Positions 12,561 through 26,200 of a DNA stretch of 64,000 nucleotides are shown in pieces. The DNA is taken from assembly GCA_037783545.1 (NCBI GenBank), contig JBBELK010000014.1, positions 1 to 64,000 of the forward strand, read 5' to 3'. The translations under genes were made by a program, and so were the position numbers. The stretch's first letter is position 1, and every line of letters starts with the position of its first letter. This DNA comes from Henricia sp. BOLD:AAB3569 (Eukaryota > Echinodermata > Asteroidea > Spinulosida > Echinasteridae). The notes beneath the pieces were generated by a model. It was not told the DNA's origin. It saw nothing but the letters and a program-made list of their open reading frames with translations, and did not search any database.

Positions 12561-15500
12561 AACCGTGGCTGTTGGGACACCCTGCGCCGCGCTGGTGTAC
12601 ATTTGTACGGCCGTTGACTCACCCCAGATTGTGACGGGAATTAGGTCAAAGTGTGTCCCAAATGCCGGCAAATTTGGAAATCAAGGAATTTTCCAACCAA
12701 CTTCAAATTTTGCATGCTCCAAACTGTATATATTCCGCACTTGTCATGCAAAATTGACAGATTTTCGCTGGGAAATGACGGAGAAATTTCAGAGTTTAGG
12801 GAAAACGGAGCTCGGCTGCGTGGTTATTCCCCTAACCGTGGCTGTTGGGACACCCTGCGCCGCGCTGGTGTACATTTGTACGGCCGTTGACTCACCCCAG
12901 ATTGTGACGGGAATTAGGTCAAAGTGTGTCCCAAATGCCGGCAAATTTGGAAATCAAGGAATTTTCCAACCAACTTCAAATTTTGCATGCTCCAAACTGT
13001 ATATATTCCGCACTTGTCATGCAAATTGACAGATTTTCGCTGGGAAATGACGGAGAAATTTCAGAGTTTAGGGAAAACGGAGCTCGGCTGCGTGGTTATT
13101 CCCCTAACCGTGGCTGTTGGGACACCCTGCGCATGCGCCGCGCTGGTGTACATTTGTACGGCCGTTGACTCACCCCAGATTGTGACGGGAATTAGGTCAA
13201 AGTGTGTCCCAAATGCCGGCAATTTGGAAATCAAGGAATTTTCCAACCAACTTCAAATTTTGCATGCTCCAAACTGTATATATTCCGCACTTGTCATGCA
13301 AAATTGACAGATTTTCGCTGGGAAATGACGGAGAAATTTCAGAGTTTAGGGAAAACGGAGCTCGGCTGCGTGGTTATTCCCCTAACCGTGGCTGTTGGGA
13401 CACCCTGCGCCAGCGCTGGTGTACATTTGTACGGCCGTTGACTCACCCCAGATTGTGACGGGAATTAGGTCAAAGTGTGTCCCAAATGCCGGCAAATTTG
13501 GAAATCAAGGAATTTTCCAACCAACTTCAAATTTTGCATGCTCCAAACTGTATATATTCCGCACTTGTCATGCAAAATTGACAGATTTTCGCTGGGAAAT
13601 GACGGAGAAATTTCAGAGTTTAGGGAAAACGGAGCTCGGCTGCGTGGTTATTCCCCTAACCGTGGCTGTTGGGACACCCTGCGCCGCGCTGGTGTACATT
13701 TGTACGGCCGTTGACTCACCCCAGATTGTGACGGGAATTAGGTCAAAGTGTGTCCCAAATGCCGGCAAATTTGGAAGGAATTTTCCAACCAACTTCAAAT
13801 TTTGCATGCTCCAAACTGTATATATTCCGCACTTGTCATGCAAAATTGACAGATTTTCGCTGGGAAATGACGGAGAAATTTCAGAGTTTAGGGAAAACGG
13901 AGCTCGGCTGCGTGGTTATTCCCCTAACCGTGGCTGTTGGACACCCTGCGCCGCGCTGGTGTACATTTGTACGGCCGTTGACTCACCCCAGATTGTGACG
14001 GGAATTAGGTCAAAGTGTGTCCCAAATGCCGGCAAATTTGGAAATCAAGGAATTTTCCAACCAACTTCAAATTTTGCATGCTCCAAACTGTATATATTCC
14101 GCACTTGTCATGCAAAATTGACAGATTTTCGCTGGGAAATGACGGAGAAATTTCAGAGTTTAGGGAAAACGGAGCTCGGCTGCGTGGTTATTCCCCTAAC
14201 CGTGGCTGTTGGGACACCCTGCGCCGCGCTGGTGTACATTTGTACGGCCGTTGACTCACCCCAGATTGTGACGGGAATTACGTCAAAGTGTGTCCCAAAT
14301 GCCGGCAAATTTGGAAATCAAGGAATTTTCCAACCAACTTCAAATTTTGCATGCTCCAAACTGTATATATTCCGCACTTGTCATGCAAAATTGACAGATT
14401 TTCGCTGGGAAATGACGGAGAAATTTCAGAGTTTAGGGAAAACGGAGTTCGGCTGCGTGGTTATTCCCCTAACCGTGGCTGTTGGGACACCTGCGCATGC
14501 GCCGCGCTGGTTTACATTTGTACGGCCGTTGACTCACCCAGATTGTGACGGGAATTAGGTCAAAGTGTGTCCCAAATGCCGGCAAATTTGGAAATCAAGG
14601 AATTTTCCAACCAACTTCAAATTTTGCATGCTCCAAACTGTATATATTCCGCACTTGTCATGCAAAATTGACAGATTTTCGCTGGGAAATGACGGAGAAA
14701 TTTCAGAGTTTAGGGAAAACGGAGCTCGGCTGCGTGGTTATTCCCCTAACCGTGGCTGTTGGGACACCCTGCGCCACGCTGGTGTACATTTGTACGGCCG
14801 TTGACTCACCCCAGATTGTGACGGGAATTAGGTCAAAGTGTGTCCCAAATGCCGGCAAATTTGGAAATCAAGGAATTTTCCAACCAACTTCAAATTTTGC
14901 ATGCTCCAACCTGTATATATTCCGCACTTGTCATGCAGAATTGACAGATTTTCGCTGGGAAATGACGGAGAAATTTCAGAGTTTAGGGAAAACGGAGCTC
15001 GGCTGCGTGGTTATTCCCTAACCGTGGCTGTTGGGACACCCTGCGCATGCGCCGCGCTGGTGTACATTTGTACGGCCGTTGACTCACCCCAGATTGTGAC
15101 GGGAATTAGGTCAAAGTGTGTCCCAAATGCCGGCAAATTTGGAAATCAAGGAATTTTCCAACCAACTTCAAATTTTGCATGCTCCAAACTGTATATATTC
15201 CGCACTTGTCATGCAAAATTGACAGATTTTCGCTGGGAAATGACGGAGAAATTTCAGAGTTTAGGGAAAACGGAGCTCGGCTGCGTGGTTATTCCCCTAA
15301 CCGTGGCTGTTGGGACACCCTGCGCATGCGCCGCGCTGGTGTACATTTGTACGGCCGTTGACTCACCCCAGATTGTGACGGGAATTAGGTCAAAGTGTGT
15401 CCCAAATGCCGGCAAATTTGGAAATCAAGGAATTTTCCAACCAACTTCAAATTTTGCATGCTCCAAACTGTATATATTCCGCACTTGTCATGCAAAATTG

Positions 15501-15600
15501 ACAGATTTTCGCTGGGAAATGACGGAGAAATTTCAGAGTTTAGGGAAAACGGAGCTCGGCTGCGTGGTTATTCCCCTAACCGTGGCTGTTGGGACACCCT
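12561..15600 (+). repeat. Satellite domain 3: locally rearranged units
   Basis: Right of the homogenised core the units regain mixed linkers and carry small lesions. These are a lost A in GCAAATTGAC (about 13022), a lost A in GGCAATTTGG (about 13220), an extra base in CGCCAGCGCTGG (about 13411), a 5-bp deletion reading TTTGGAAGGAATT (about 13775), a lost G in GTTGGACACC (about 13939), and GGAATTACGTCAAAG (about 14281). All are still the 273-bp family in + orientation. Confidence 0.88.
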
Positions 15601-16427
15601 GCGCATGCGCTGGTGTACATTTCTACGGCCGTTGACTCACCCCAGATTGTGACGGGAATTAGGTCAAAGTGTGTCCCAAATGCCGGCAAATTTGAAATCA
15701 AGGAATTTTCCAACCAACTTCAAATTTTGCATGCTCCAAACTGTATATATTCCGCACTTGTCATGCAAAATTGACAGATTTTCGCTGGGAAATGACGGAG
15801 ACATTTCAGAGTTTAGGGAAAACGGAGTTCGGCTGCGAGGTTATTCCCCTAACCGTGGCTGTTGGGACACCCTGCGCCGCGCTGGTGTACATTTCTACGG
15901 CCGTTGACTCACCCCAGATTGTGACGGGAATTAGGTCAAAGTGTGTCCCAAATGCCGGCAAATTTGGAAATCAAGGAATTTCCAACCAACTTCAAATTTT
16001 GCATGCTCCAAACTGTATATATTCCGCACTTGTCATGCAAAATCGACAGATTTTCGCTGGGAAATGACGGAGAAATTTCAGAGTTTAGGGAAAACGGAGC
16101 TCGGCTGCGTGGTTATTCCCCTAACCGTGGCTGTTGGTACACCCTGCGCATGCGCCGCGCTGGTGTACATTTGTACGGCCGTTGACTCACCCCAGATTGT
16201 GACGGGAATTAGGTCAAAGTGTGTCCCAAATGCCGGCAAATTTGGAAATCAAGGAATTTTCCAACCAACTTCAAATTTTGCATGCTCCAAACTGTATATA
16301 TTCCGCACTTGTCATGCAAAATTGACAGATTTTCGCTGGGAAATGACGGAGAAATTTCAGAGTTTAGGGAAAACGGAGCTCGGCTGCGTGTGTATTCCCC
16401 TAACCGTGGCTGTTGGGACACCCTGCG

Positions 16428-18220
16428 CATGCGCTGGTGTACATTTCTACGGCCGTTGACTCACCCCAGATTGTGACGGGAATTAGGTCAAAGTGTGTCC
16501 CAAATGCCGGCAAATTTGGAAATTAAGGAATTTTCCAACCAACTGAAAATTTTGCATGCTCCAAACTGTATATATTCCGCACTTGTCATGCAAAATTGAC
16601 AGATTTTCGCTGGGAAATGACGGAGAAATTTCAGAGTTTAGGGAAAACGGAGCTCGGCTGCGTGGTTATTCCCCTAACCGTGGCTGTTGGGATACCCTGC
16701 GCCGCGCTGGTGTACATTTGTACGGCCGTTGACTCACCCCAGATTGTGACGGGAATTAGGTCAAAGTGTGTCCCAAATGCCGGCAAATTTGGAAATCAAG
16801 GAATTTTTCAACCAACTTCAAATTTTGCATGCTCCAAATTGTATATATTCCGCACTTGTCATGCAAAATTGACAGATTTTCGCTGGGAAATGACGGAGAA
16901 ATTTCAGAGTTTAGGGAAAACGGAGCTCGGCTGCGTGGTTATTCCCCTAACCGTGGCTGTTGGGACACCCTGCGCCGCGCTGGTGTACATTTGTACGGCC
17001 GTTGACTCACCCCAGATTGTGACGGGAATTAGGTCAAAGTGTGTCCCAAATGCCGGCAAATTTGGAAATCAAGGAATTTTACAACCAACTTCAAATTTTG
17101 CATGCTCCAAACTGTATATATTCCGCACTTGTCATGCAAAATTGACAGATTTTCGCTGGGAAATGACGGAGAAATTTCAGAGTTTAGGGAAAACGGAGCT
17201 CGGCTGCGTGGTTATTCCCCTAACCGTGGCTGTTGGGACACCCTGCGCCGCGCTGGTGTACATTTGTACGGCCGTTGACTCACCCCAGATTGTGACTGGA
17301 ATTAGGTCAAAGTGTGTCCCAAATGCCGGCAAATTTGGAAATCAAGGAATTTTCCAACCAACTTCAAATTTTGCATGCTCCAAACTGTATATATTCCGCA
17401 CTTGTCATGCAAAATTGACAGATTTTCGCTGGGAAATGACGGAGAAATTTCAGAGTTTAGGGAAAACGGAGCTCGGCTGCGTGGTTATTCCCCTAACCGT
17501 GGCTGTTGGGACACCCTGCGCATGCGCCGCGCTGGTTGTACATTTGTACGGCCGTTGACTCACCCCAGATTGTGACGGGAATTAGGTCAAAGTGTGTCCC
17601 AAATGCCGGCAAATTTGGAAATCAAGGAATTTTCCAACCAACTTCAAATTTTGCATGCTCCAAACTGTATATATTCCGCACTTGTCATGCAAAATTGACA
17701 GATTTTCGCTGGGAAATGACGGAGAAATTTCAGAGTTTAGGGAAAACGGAGCTCGGCTGCGTGGTTATTCCCCTAACCGTGGCTGTTGGGACACCCTGCG
17801 CCACGCTGGTGTACATTTGTACGGCCGTTGACTCACCCCAGATTGTGACGGGAATTAGGTCAAAGTGTGTCCCAAATGCCGGCAAATTTGGAAATCAAGG
17901 AATTTTCCAACCAACTTCAAATTTTGCATGCTCCAACCTGTATATATTCCGCACTTGTCATGCAGAATTGACAGATTTTCGCTGGGAAATGACGGAGAAA
18001 TTTCAGAGTTTAGGGAAAACGGAGCTCGGCTGCGTGGTTATTCAAGGAATTTTCCAACCAACTTCAAATTTTGCATGCTCCAAACTGTATATATTCCGCA
18101 CTTGTCATGCAAAATTGACAGATTTTCGCTGGGAAATGACGGAGAAATTTCAGAGTTTAGGGAAAACGGAGCTCGGCTGCGTGTGTATTCCCCTAACCGT
18201 GGCTGTTGGGACACCCTGCG
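16428..18220 (+). repeat. Duplicated 1793-bp satellite segment (copy 1)
   Basis: The run beginning GCGCTGGTGTACATTTCTACGG, then GGAAATTAAGG and CCAACTGAAAATTTTGC, is repeated 1793 bases further right beginning at 18221. Shared private variants include GGGATACCCTGC, TTTTTCAACC with CCAAATTG, TTTTACAACC and GTGACTGGAATT. Copy 1 has an extra T (GCTGGTTGTAC) near 17535 that copy 2 lacks near 19328. The non-multiple length is explained by a truncated hybrid monomer at about 18044. Confidence 0.88.
18018..18070 (+). repeat. Recombination junction inside the satellite
   Basis: Near 18044 the text runs GCGTGGTTATTC directly into AAGGAATTTTCC. The rest of the linker and the first half of the next monomer are missing, leaving a partial unit. 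The two parent contexts are GTTATTCCCC and GAAATCAAGG, so the junction shares only TC or less. This looks like microhomology-mediated or slippage deletion rather than in-register unequal exchange. Confidence 0.85.
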
Positions 18221-21200
18221 CATGCGCTGGTGTACATTTCTACGGCCGTTGACTCACCCCAGATTGTGACGGGAATTAGGTCAAAGTGTGTCCCAAATGC
18301 CGGCAAATTTGGAAATTAAGGAATTTTCCAACCAACTGAAAATTTTGCATGCTCCAAACTGTATATATTCCGCACTTGTCATGCAAAATTGACAGATTTT
18401 CGCTGGGAAATGACGGAGAAATTTCAGAGTTTAGGGAAAACGGAGCTCGGCTGCGTGGTTATTCCCCTAACCGTGGCTGTTGGGATACCCTGCGCCGCGC
18501 TGGTGTACATTTGTACGGCCGTTGACTCACCCCAGATTGTGACGGGAATTAGGTCAAAGTGTGTCCCAAATGCCGGCAAATTTGGAAATCAAGGAATTTT
18601 TCAACCAACTTCAAATTTTGCATGCTCCAAATTGTATATATTCCGCACTTGTCATGCAAAATTGACAGATTTTCGCTGGGAAATGACGGAGAAATTTCAG
18701 AGTTTAGGGAAAACGGAGCTCGGCTGCGTGGTTATTCCCCTAACCGTGGCTGTTGGGACACCCTGCGCCGCGCTGGTGTACATTTGTACGGCCGTTGACT
18801 CACCCCAGATTGTGACGGGAATTAGGTCAAAGTGTGTCCCAAATGCCGGCAAATTTGGAAATCAAGGAATTTTACAACCAACTTCAAATTTTGCATGCTC
18901 CAAACTGTATATATTCCGCACTTGTCATGCAAAATTGACAGATTTTCGCTGGGAAATGACGGAGAAATTTCAGAGTTTAGGGAAAACGGAGCTCGGCTGC
19001 GTGGTTATTCCCCTAACCGTGGCTGTTGGGACACCCTGCGCCGCGCTGGTGTACATTTGTACGGCCGTTGACTCACCCCAGATTGTGACTGGAATTAGGT
19101 CAAAGTGTGTCCCAAATGCCGGCAAATTTGGAAATCAAGGAATTTTCCAACCAACTTCAAATTTTGCATGCTCCAAACTGTATATATTCCGCACTTGTCA
19201 TGCAAAATTGACAGATTTTCGCTGGGAAATGACGGAGAAATTTCAGAGTTTAGGGAAAACGGAGCTCGGCTGCGTGGTTATTCCCCTAACCGTGGCTGTT
19301 GGGACACCCTGCGCATGCGCCGCGCTGGTGTACATTTGTACGGCCGTTGACTCACCCCAGATTGTGACGGGAATTAGGTCAAAGTGTGTCCCAAATGCCG
19401 GCAAATTTGGAAATCAAGGAATTTTCCAACCAACTTCAAATTTTGCATGCTCCAAACTGTATATATTCCGCACTTGTCATGCAAAATTGACAGATTTTCG
19501 CTGGGAAATGACGGAGAAATTTCAGAGTTTAGGGAAAACGGAGCTCGGCTGCGTGGTTATTCCCCTAACCGTGGCTGTTGGGACACCCTGCGCCACGCTG
19601 GTGTACATTTGTACGGCCGTTGACTCACCCCAGATTGTGACGGGAATTAGGTCAAAGTGTGTCCCAAATGCCGGCAAATTTGGAAATCAATGAATTTTCC
19701 AACCAACTTCAAATTTTGCATGCTCCAACCTGTATATATTCCGCACTTGTCATGCAGAATTGACAGATTTTCGCTGGGAAATGACGGAGAAATTTCAGAG
19801 TTTAGGGAAAACGGAGCTCGGCTGCGTGGTTATTCCCCTAACCGTGGCTGTTGGGACACCCTGCGCCGCGCTGGTGTACATTTGTACGGCCGTTGACTCA
19901 CCCCAGATTGTGACGGGAATTAGGTCAAAGTGTGTCCCAAATGCCGGCAAATTTGGAAATCAAGGAATTTTTCAACCAACTTCAAATTTTGCATGCTCCA
20001 AATTGTATATATTCCGCACTTGTCATGCAAAATTGACAGATTTTCGCTGGGAAATGACGGAGAAATTTCAGAGTTTAGGGGAAAACGGAGCTCGGCTGCG
20101 TGGTTATTCCCCTAACCGTGGCTGTTGGGACACCCTGCGCCGCGCTGGTGTACATTTGTACGGCCGTTGACTCACCCAGATTGTGACGGGAATTAGGTCA
20201 AAGTGTGTCCCAAATGCCGGCAAATTTGGAAATCAAGGAATTTTCCAACCAACTTCAAATTTTGCATGCTCCAAACTGTATATATTCCGCACTTGTCATG
20301 CAAAATTGACAGATTTTCGCTGGGAAATGACGGAGAAATTTCAGAGTTTAGGGAAAACGGAGCTCGGCTGCGTGGTTATTCCCCTAACCGTGGCTGTTGG
20401 GACACCCTGCGCCGCGCTGGTGTACATTTGTACGGCCGTTGACTCACCCCAGATTGTGACGGGAATTAGGTCAAAGTGTGTCCCAAATGCCGGCAAATTT
20501 GGAAATCAAGGAATTTTTCAACCAACTTCAAATTTTGCATGCTCCAAACTGTATATATTCCGCACTTGTCATGCAAAATTGACAGATTTTCGCTGGGAAA
20601 TGACGGAGAAATTTCAGAGTTTAGGGAAAACGGAGCTCGGCTGCGTGGTTATTCCCCTAACCGTGGCTGTTGGGACACCCTGCGCATGCGCCGCGCTGGT
20701 GTATATTTGTACGGCCGTTGACTCACCCCAGATTGTGACGGGAATTAGGTCAAAGTGTGTCCCAAATGCCGGCAAATTTGGAAATCAAGGAATTTTCCAA
20801 CCAACTTCAAATTTTGCATGCTCCAAACTGTATATATTCCGCACTTGTCATGCAAAATTGACAGATTTTCGCTGGGAAATGACGGAGAAATTTCAGAGTT
20901 TAGGGAAAACGGAGCTCGGCTGCGTGGTTATTCCCCTAACCGTGGCTGTTGGGACACCCTGCGCCGCGCTGGTGTACATTTGTACGGCCGTTGACTCACC
21001 CCAGATTGTGACTGGAATTAGGTCAAAGTGTGTCCCAAATGCCGGCAAATTTGGAAATCAAGGAATTTTCCAACCAACTTCAAATTTTGCATGCTCCAAA
21101 CTGTATATATTCCGCACTTGTCATGCAAAATTGACAGATTTTCGCTGGGAAATGACGGAGAAATTTCAGAGTTTAGGGAAAACGGAGCTCGGCTGCGTGG

Positions 21201-23228
21201 TTATTCCCCTAACCGTGGCTGTTGGGACACCCTGCGCATGCGCCGCGCTGGTGTACATTTGTACGGCCGTTGACTCACCCAGATTGTGACGGGAATTAGG
21301 TCAAAGTGTGTCCCCAATGCCGGCAAATTTGGAAATCAAGGAATTTTCCAACCAACTTCAAATTTTGCATGCTCCAAACTGTATATATTCCGCACTTGTC
21401 ATGCAAAATTGACAGATTTTCGCTGGGAAATGACGGAGAAATTTCAGAGTTTAGGGAAAACGGAGCTCGGCTGCGTGGTTATTCCCCTAACCGTGGCTGT
21501 TGGGACACCCTGCGCCACGCTGGTGTACATTTGTACGGCCGTTGACTCACCCCGGATTGTGACGGGAATTAGGTCAAAGTGTGTCCCAAATGCCGGCAAA
21601 TTTGGAAATCAAGGAATTTTCCAACCAACTTCAAATTTTGCATGCTCCAACCTGTATATATTCCGCACTTGTCATGCAGAATTGACAGATTTTCGCTGGG
21701 AAATGACGGAGAAATTTCAGAGTTTAGGGAAAACGGAGCTCGGCTGCGTGGTTATTCCCCTAACCGTGGCTGTTGGGACACCCTGCGCCGCGCTGGTGTA
21801 CATTTGTACGGCCGTTGACTCACCCCAGATTGTGACGGGAATTAGGTCAAAGTGTGTCCCAAATGCCGGCAAATTTGGAAATCAAGGAATTTTTCAACCA
21901 ACTTCAAATTGTGCATGCTCCAAATTGTATATATTCCGCACTTGTCATGCAAAATTGACAGATTTTCGCTGGGAAATGACGGAGAAATTTCAGAGTTTAG
22001 GGAAAACGGAGCTCGGCTGCGTGGTTATTCCCCTAACCGTGGCTGTTGGGACACCCTGCGCCGCGCTGGTGTACATTTGTACGGCCGTTGACTCACCCCA
22101 GATTGTGACGGGAATTAGGTCAAAGTGTGTCCCAAATGCCGGCAAATTTGGAAATCAAGGAATTTTCCAACCAACTTCAAATTTTGCATGCTCCAAACTG
22201 TATATATTCCGCACTTGTCATGCAAAATTGACAGATTTTCGCTGGGAAATGACGGAGAAATTTCAGAGTTTAGGGAAAACGGAGCTCGGCTGCGTGGTTA
22301 TTCCCCTAACCGTGGCTGTTGGGACACCCTGCGCCGCGCTGGTGTACATTTGTACGGCCGTTGACTCACCCCAGATTGTGACGGGAATTAGGTCAAAGTG
22401 TGTCCCAAATGCCGGCAAATTTGGAAATCAAGGAATTTTCCAACCAACTTCAAATTTTGCATGCTCCAAAGTGTATATATTCCGCACTTGTCATGCAAAA
22501 TTGACAGATTTTCGCTGGGAAATGACGGAGAAATTTCAGAGTTTAGGGAAAACGGAGCTCGGCTGCGTGGTTATTCCCCTAACCGTGGCTGTTGGGACAC
22601 CCTGCGCATGCGCCGCGCTGGTGTACATTTGTACGGCCGTTGACTCACCCCAGATTGTGACGGGAATTAGGTCAAAGTGTGTCCCAAATGCCGGCAAATT
22701 TGGAAATCAAGGAATTTTCCAACCAACTTCAAATTTTGCATGCTCCAAACTGTATATATTCCGCACTTGTCATGCAAAATTGACAGATTTTCGCTGGGAA
22801 ATGACGGAGAAATTTCAGAGTTTAGGGAAAACGGAGCTCGGCTGCGTGGTTATTCCCCTAACCGTGGCTGTTGGGACACCCTGCGCCACGCTGGTGTACA
22901 TTTGTACGGCCGTTGACTCACCCCAGATTGTGACGGGAATTAGGTCAAAGTGTGTCCCAAATGCCGGCAAATTTGGAAATCAAGGAATTTTCCAACCAAC
23001 TTCAAATTTTGCATGCTCCAACCTGTATATATTCCGCACTTGTCATGCAGAATTGACAGATTTTCGCTGGGAAATGACGGAGAAATTTCAGAGTTTAGGG
23101 AAAACGGAGCTCGGCTGCGTGGTTATTCCCCTAACCGTGGCTGTTGGGACACCCTGCGCATGCGCCGCGCTGGTGTACATTTGTACGGCCGTTGACTCAC
23201 CCCAGATTGTGACGGGAATTAGGTCAAA

Positions 23229-26200
23229 GTGTGTCCCAAATGCCGGCAAATTTGGAAATCAAGGAATTTTCCAACCAACTTCAAATTTTGCATGCTCCAA
23301 ACTGTATATATTCCGCACTTGTCATGCAAAATTGACAGATTTTCGCTGGGAAATGACGGAGAAATTTCAGAGTTTAGGGAAAACGGAGCTCGGCTGCGTG
23401 GTTATTCCCCTAACCGTGGCTGTTGGGACACCCTGCGCATGCGCTGGTGTACATTTCTACGGCCGTTGACTCACCCCAGATTGTGACGGGAATTAGGTCA
23501 AAGTGTGTCCCAAATGCCGGCAAATTTGAAATCAAGGAATTTTCCAACCAACTTCAAATTTTGCATGCTCCAAACTGTATATATTCCGCACTTGTCATGC
23601 AAAATTGACAGATTTTCGCTGGGAAATGACGGAGAAATTTCAGAGTTTAGGGAAAACGGAGCTCGGCTGCGTGGTTATTCCCCTAACCGTGGCTGTTGGG
23701 ACACCCTGCGCCGCGCTGGTGTACATTTCTACGGCCGTTGAATCACCCCAGATTGTGACGGGAATTAGGTCAAAGTGTGTCCCAAATGCCGGCAAATTTG
23801 GAAATCAAGGAATTTTCCAACCAACTTCAAATTTTGCATGCTCCAAACTGTATATATACCGCACTTGTCATGCAAAATCGACAGATTTTCGCTGGGAAAT
23901 GACGGAGAAATTTCAGAGTTTAGGGAAAACGGAGCTCGGCTGCGTGGTTATTCCCCTAACCGTGGCTGTTGGGACACCCTGCGCATGCGCCGCGCTGGTG
24001 TACATTTCTACGGCCGTTGACTCACCCCAGATTGTGACGGGAATTAGGTCAAAGTGTGTCCCAAATGCCGGCAAATTTGGAAATCAAGGAATTTTCCAAC
24101 CAACTTCAAATTTTGCATGCTCCAAACTGTATATATTCCGCACTTGTCATGCAAAATCGACAGATTTTCGCTGGGAAATGACGGAGAAATTTCAGAGATT
24201 AGGGAAAACGGAGCTCGGCTGCGTGGTTATTCCCCTAACCGTGGCTGTTGGGACACCCTGCGCATGCGCCGCGCTGGTGTACATTTGTACGGCCGTTGAC
24301 TCACCCCAGATTGTGACGGGAATTAGGTCAAAGTGTGTCCCAAATGCCGGCAAATTTGGAAATTAAGGAATTTTCCAACCAACTTCAAATTTTGCATGCT
24401 CCAAACTGTATATATTCCGCACTTGTCATGCAAAATTGACAGATTTTCGCTGGGAAATGACGGAGAAATTTCAGAGTTTAGGGAAAACGGAGCTCGGCTG
24501 CGTGGTTATTCCCCTAACCGTGGCTGTTGGGATACCCTGCGCCGCGCTGGTGTACATTTGTACGGCCGTTGACTCACCCCAGATTGTGACTGGAATTAGG
24601 TCAAAGTGTGTCCCAAATGCCGGCAAATTTGGAAATCAAGGAATTTTCCAACCAACTTCAAATTTTGCATGCTCCAAACTGTATATATTCCGCACTTGTC
24701 ATGCAAAATTGACAGATTTTCGCTGGGAAATGACGGAGAAATTTCAGAGTTTAGGGAAAACGGAGCTCGGCTGCGTGGTTATTCCCCTAACCGTGGCTGT
24801 TGGGACACCCTGCGCCGCGCTGGTGTACATTTGTACGGCCGTTGACTCACCCCAGATTGTGACGGGAATTAGGTCAAAGTGTGTCCCAAATGCCGGCAAA
24901 TTTGGAAATCAAGGAATTTTTCAACCAACTTCAAATTTTGCATGCTCCAAATTGTATATATTCCGCACTTGTCATGCAAAATTGACAGATTTTCGCTGGG
25001 AAATGACGGAGAAATTTCAGAGTTTAGGGAAAACGGAGCTCGGCTGCGTGGTTATTCCCCTAACCGTGGCTGTTGGGACACCCTGCGCCGCGCTGGTGTA
25101 CATTTGTACGGCCGTTGACTCACCCCAGATTGTGACGGGAATTAGGTCAAAGTGTGTCCCAAATGCCGGCAAATTTGGAAATCAAGGAATTTTCCAACCA
25201 ACTTCAAATTTTGCATGCTCCAAACTGTATATATTCCGCACTTGTCATGCAAAATTGACAGATTTTCGCTGGGAAATGACGGAGAAATTTCAGAGTTTAG
25301 GGAAAACGGAGCTCGGCTGCGTGGTTATTCCCCTAACCGTGGCTGTTGGGACACCCTGCGCCGCGCTGGTGTACATTTGTACGGCCGTTGACTCACCCCA
25401 GATTGTGACGGGAATTAGGTCAAAGTGTGTCCCAAATGCCGGCAAATTTGGAAATCAAGGAATTTTCCAACCAACTTCAAATTTTGCATGCTCCAAACTG
25501 TATATATTCCGCACTTGTCATGTAAAATTGACAGATTTTCGCTGGGAAATGACGGAGAAATTTCAGAGTTTAGGGAAAACGGAGCTCGGCTGCGTGGTTA
25601 TTCCCCTAACCGTGGCTGTTGGGACACCCTGCGCCGCGCTGGTGTACATTTGTACGGCCGTTGACTCACCCCAGATTGTGACTGGAATTAGGTCAAAGTG
25701 TGTCCCAAATGCCGGCAAATTTGGAAATCAAGGAATTTTCCAACCAACTTCAAATTTTGCATGCTCCAAACTGTATATATTCCGCACTTGTCATGCAAAA
25801 TTGACAGATTTTCGCTGGGAAATGACGGAGAAATTTCAGAGTTTAGGGAAAACGGAGCTCGGCTGCGTGGTTATTCCCCTAACCGTGGCTGTTGGGACAC
25901 CCTGCGCCGCGCTGGTGTACATTTGTACGGCCGTTGACTCACCCCAGATTGTGACGGGAATTAGGTCAAAGTGTGTCCCAAATGCCGGCAAATTTGGAAA
26001 TCAAGGAATTTTCCAACCAACTTCAAATTTTGCATGCTCCAAACTGTATATATTCCGCACTTGTCATGTAAAATTGACAGATTTTCGCTGGGAAATGACG
26101 GAGAAATTTCAGAGTTTAGGGAAAACGGAGCTCGGCTGCGTGGTTATTCCCCTAACCGTGGCTGTTGGGACACCCTGCGCCGCGCTGGTGTACATTTGTA

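Noticed and set aside
13061-13246. Minus-strand frames inside the satellite (also 13613-13843, 16209-16430 and 44377-44595)
   Set aside because: They appear only where a 1-bp indel opens the reverse frame of a satellite unit; there is no independent support.
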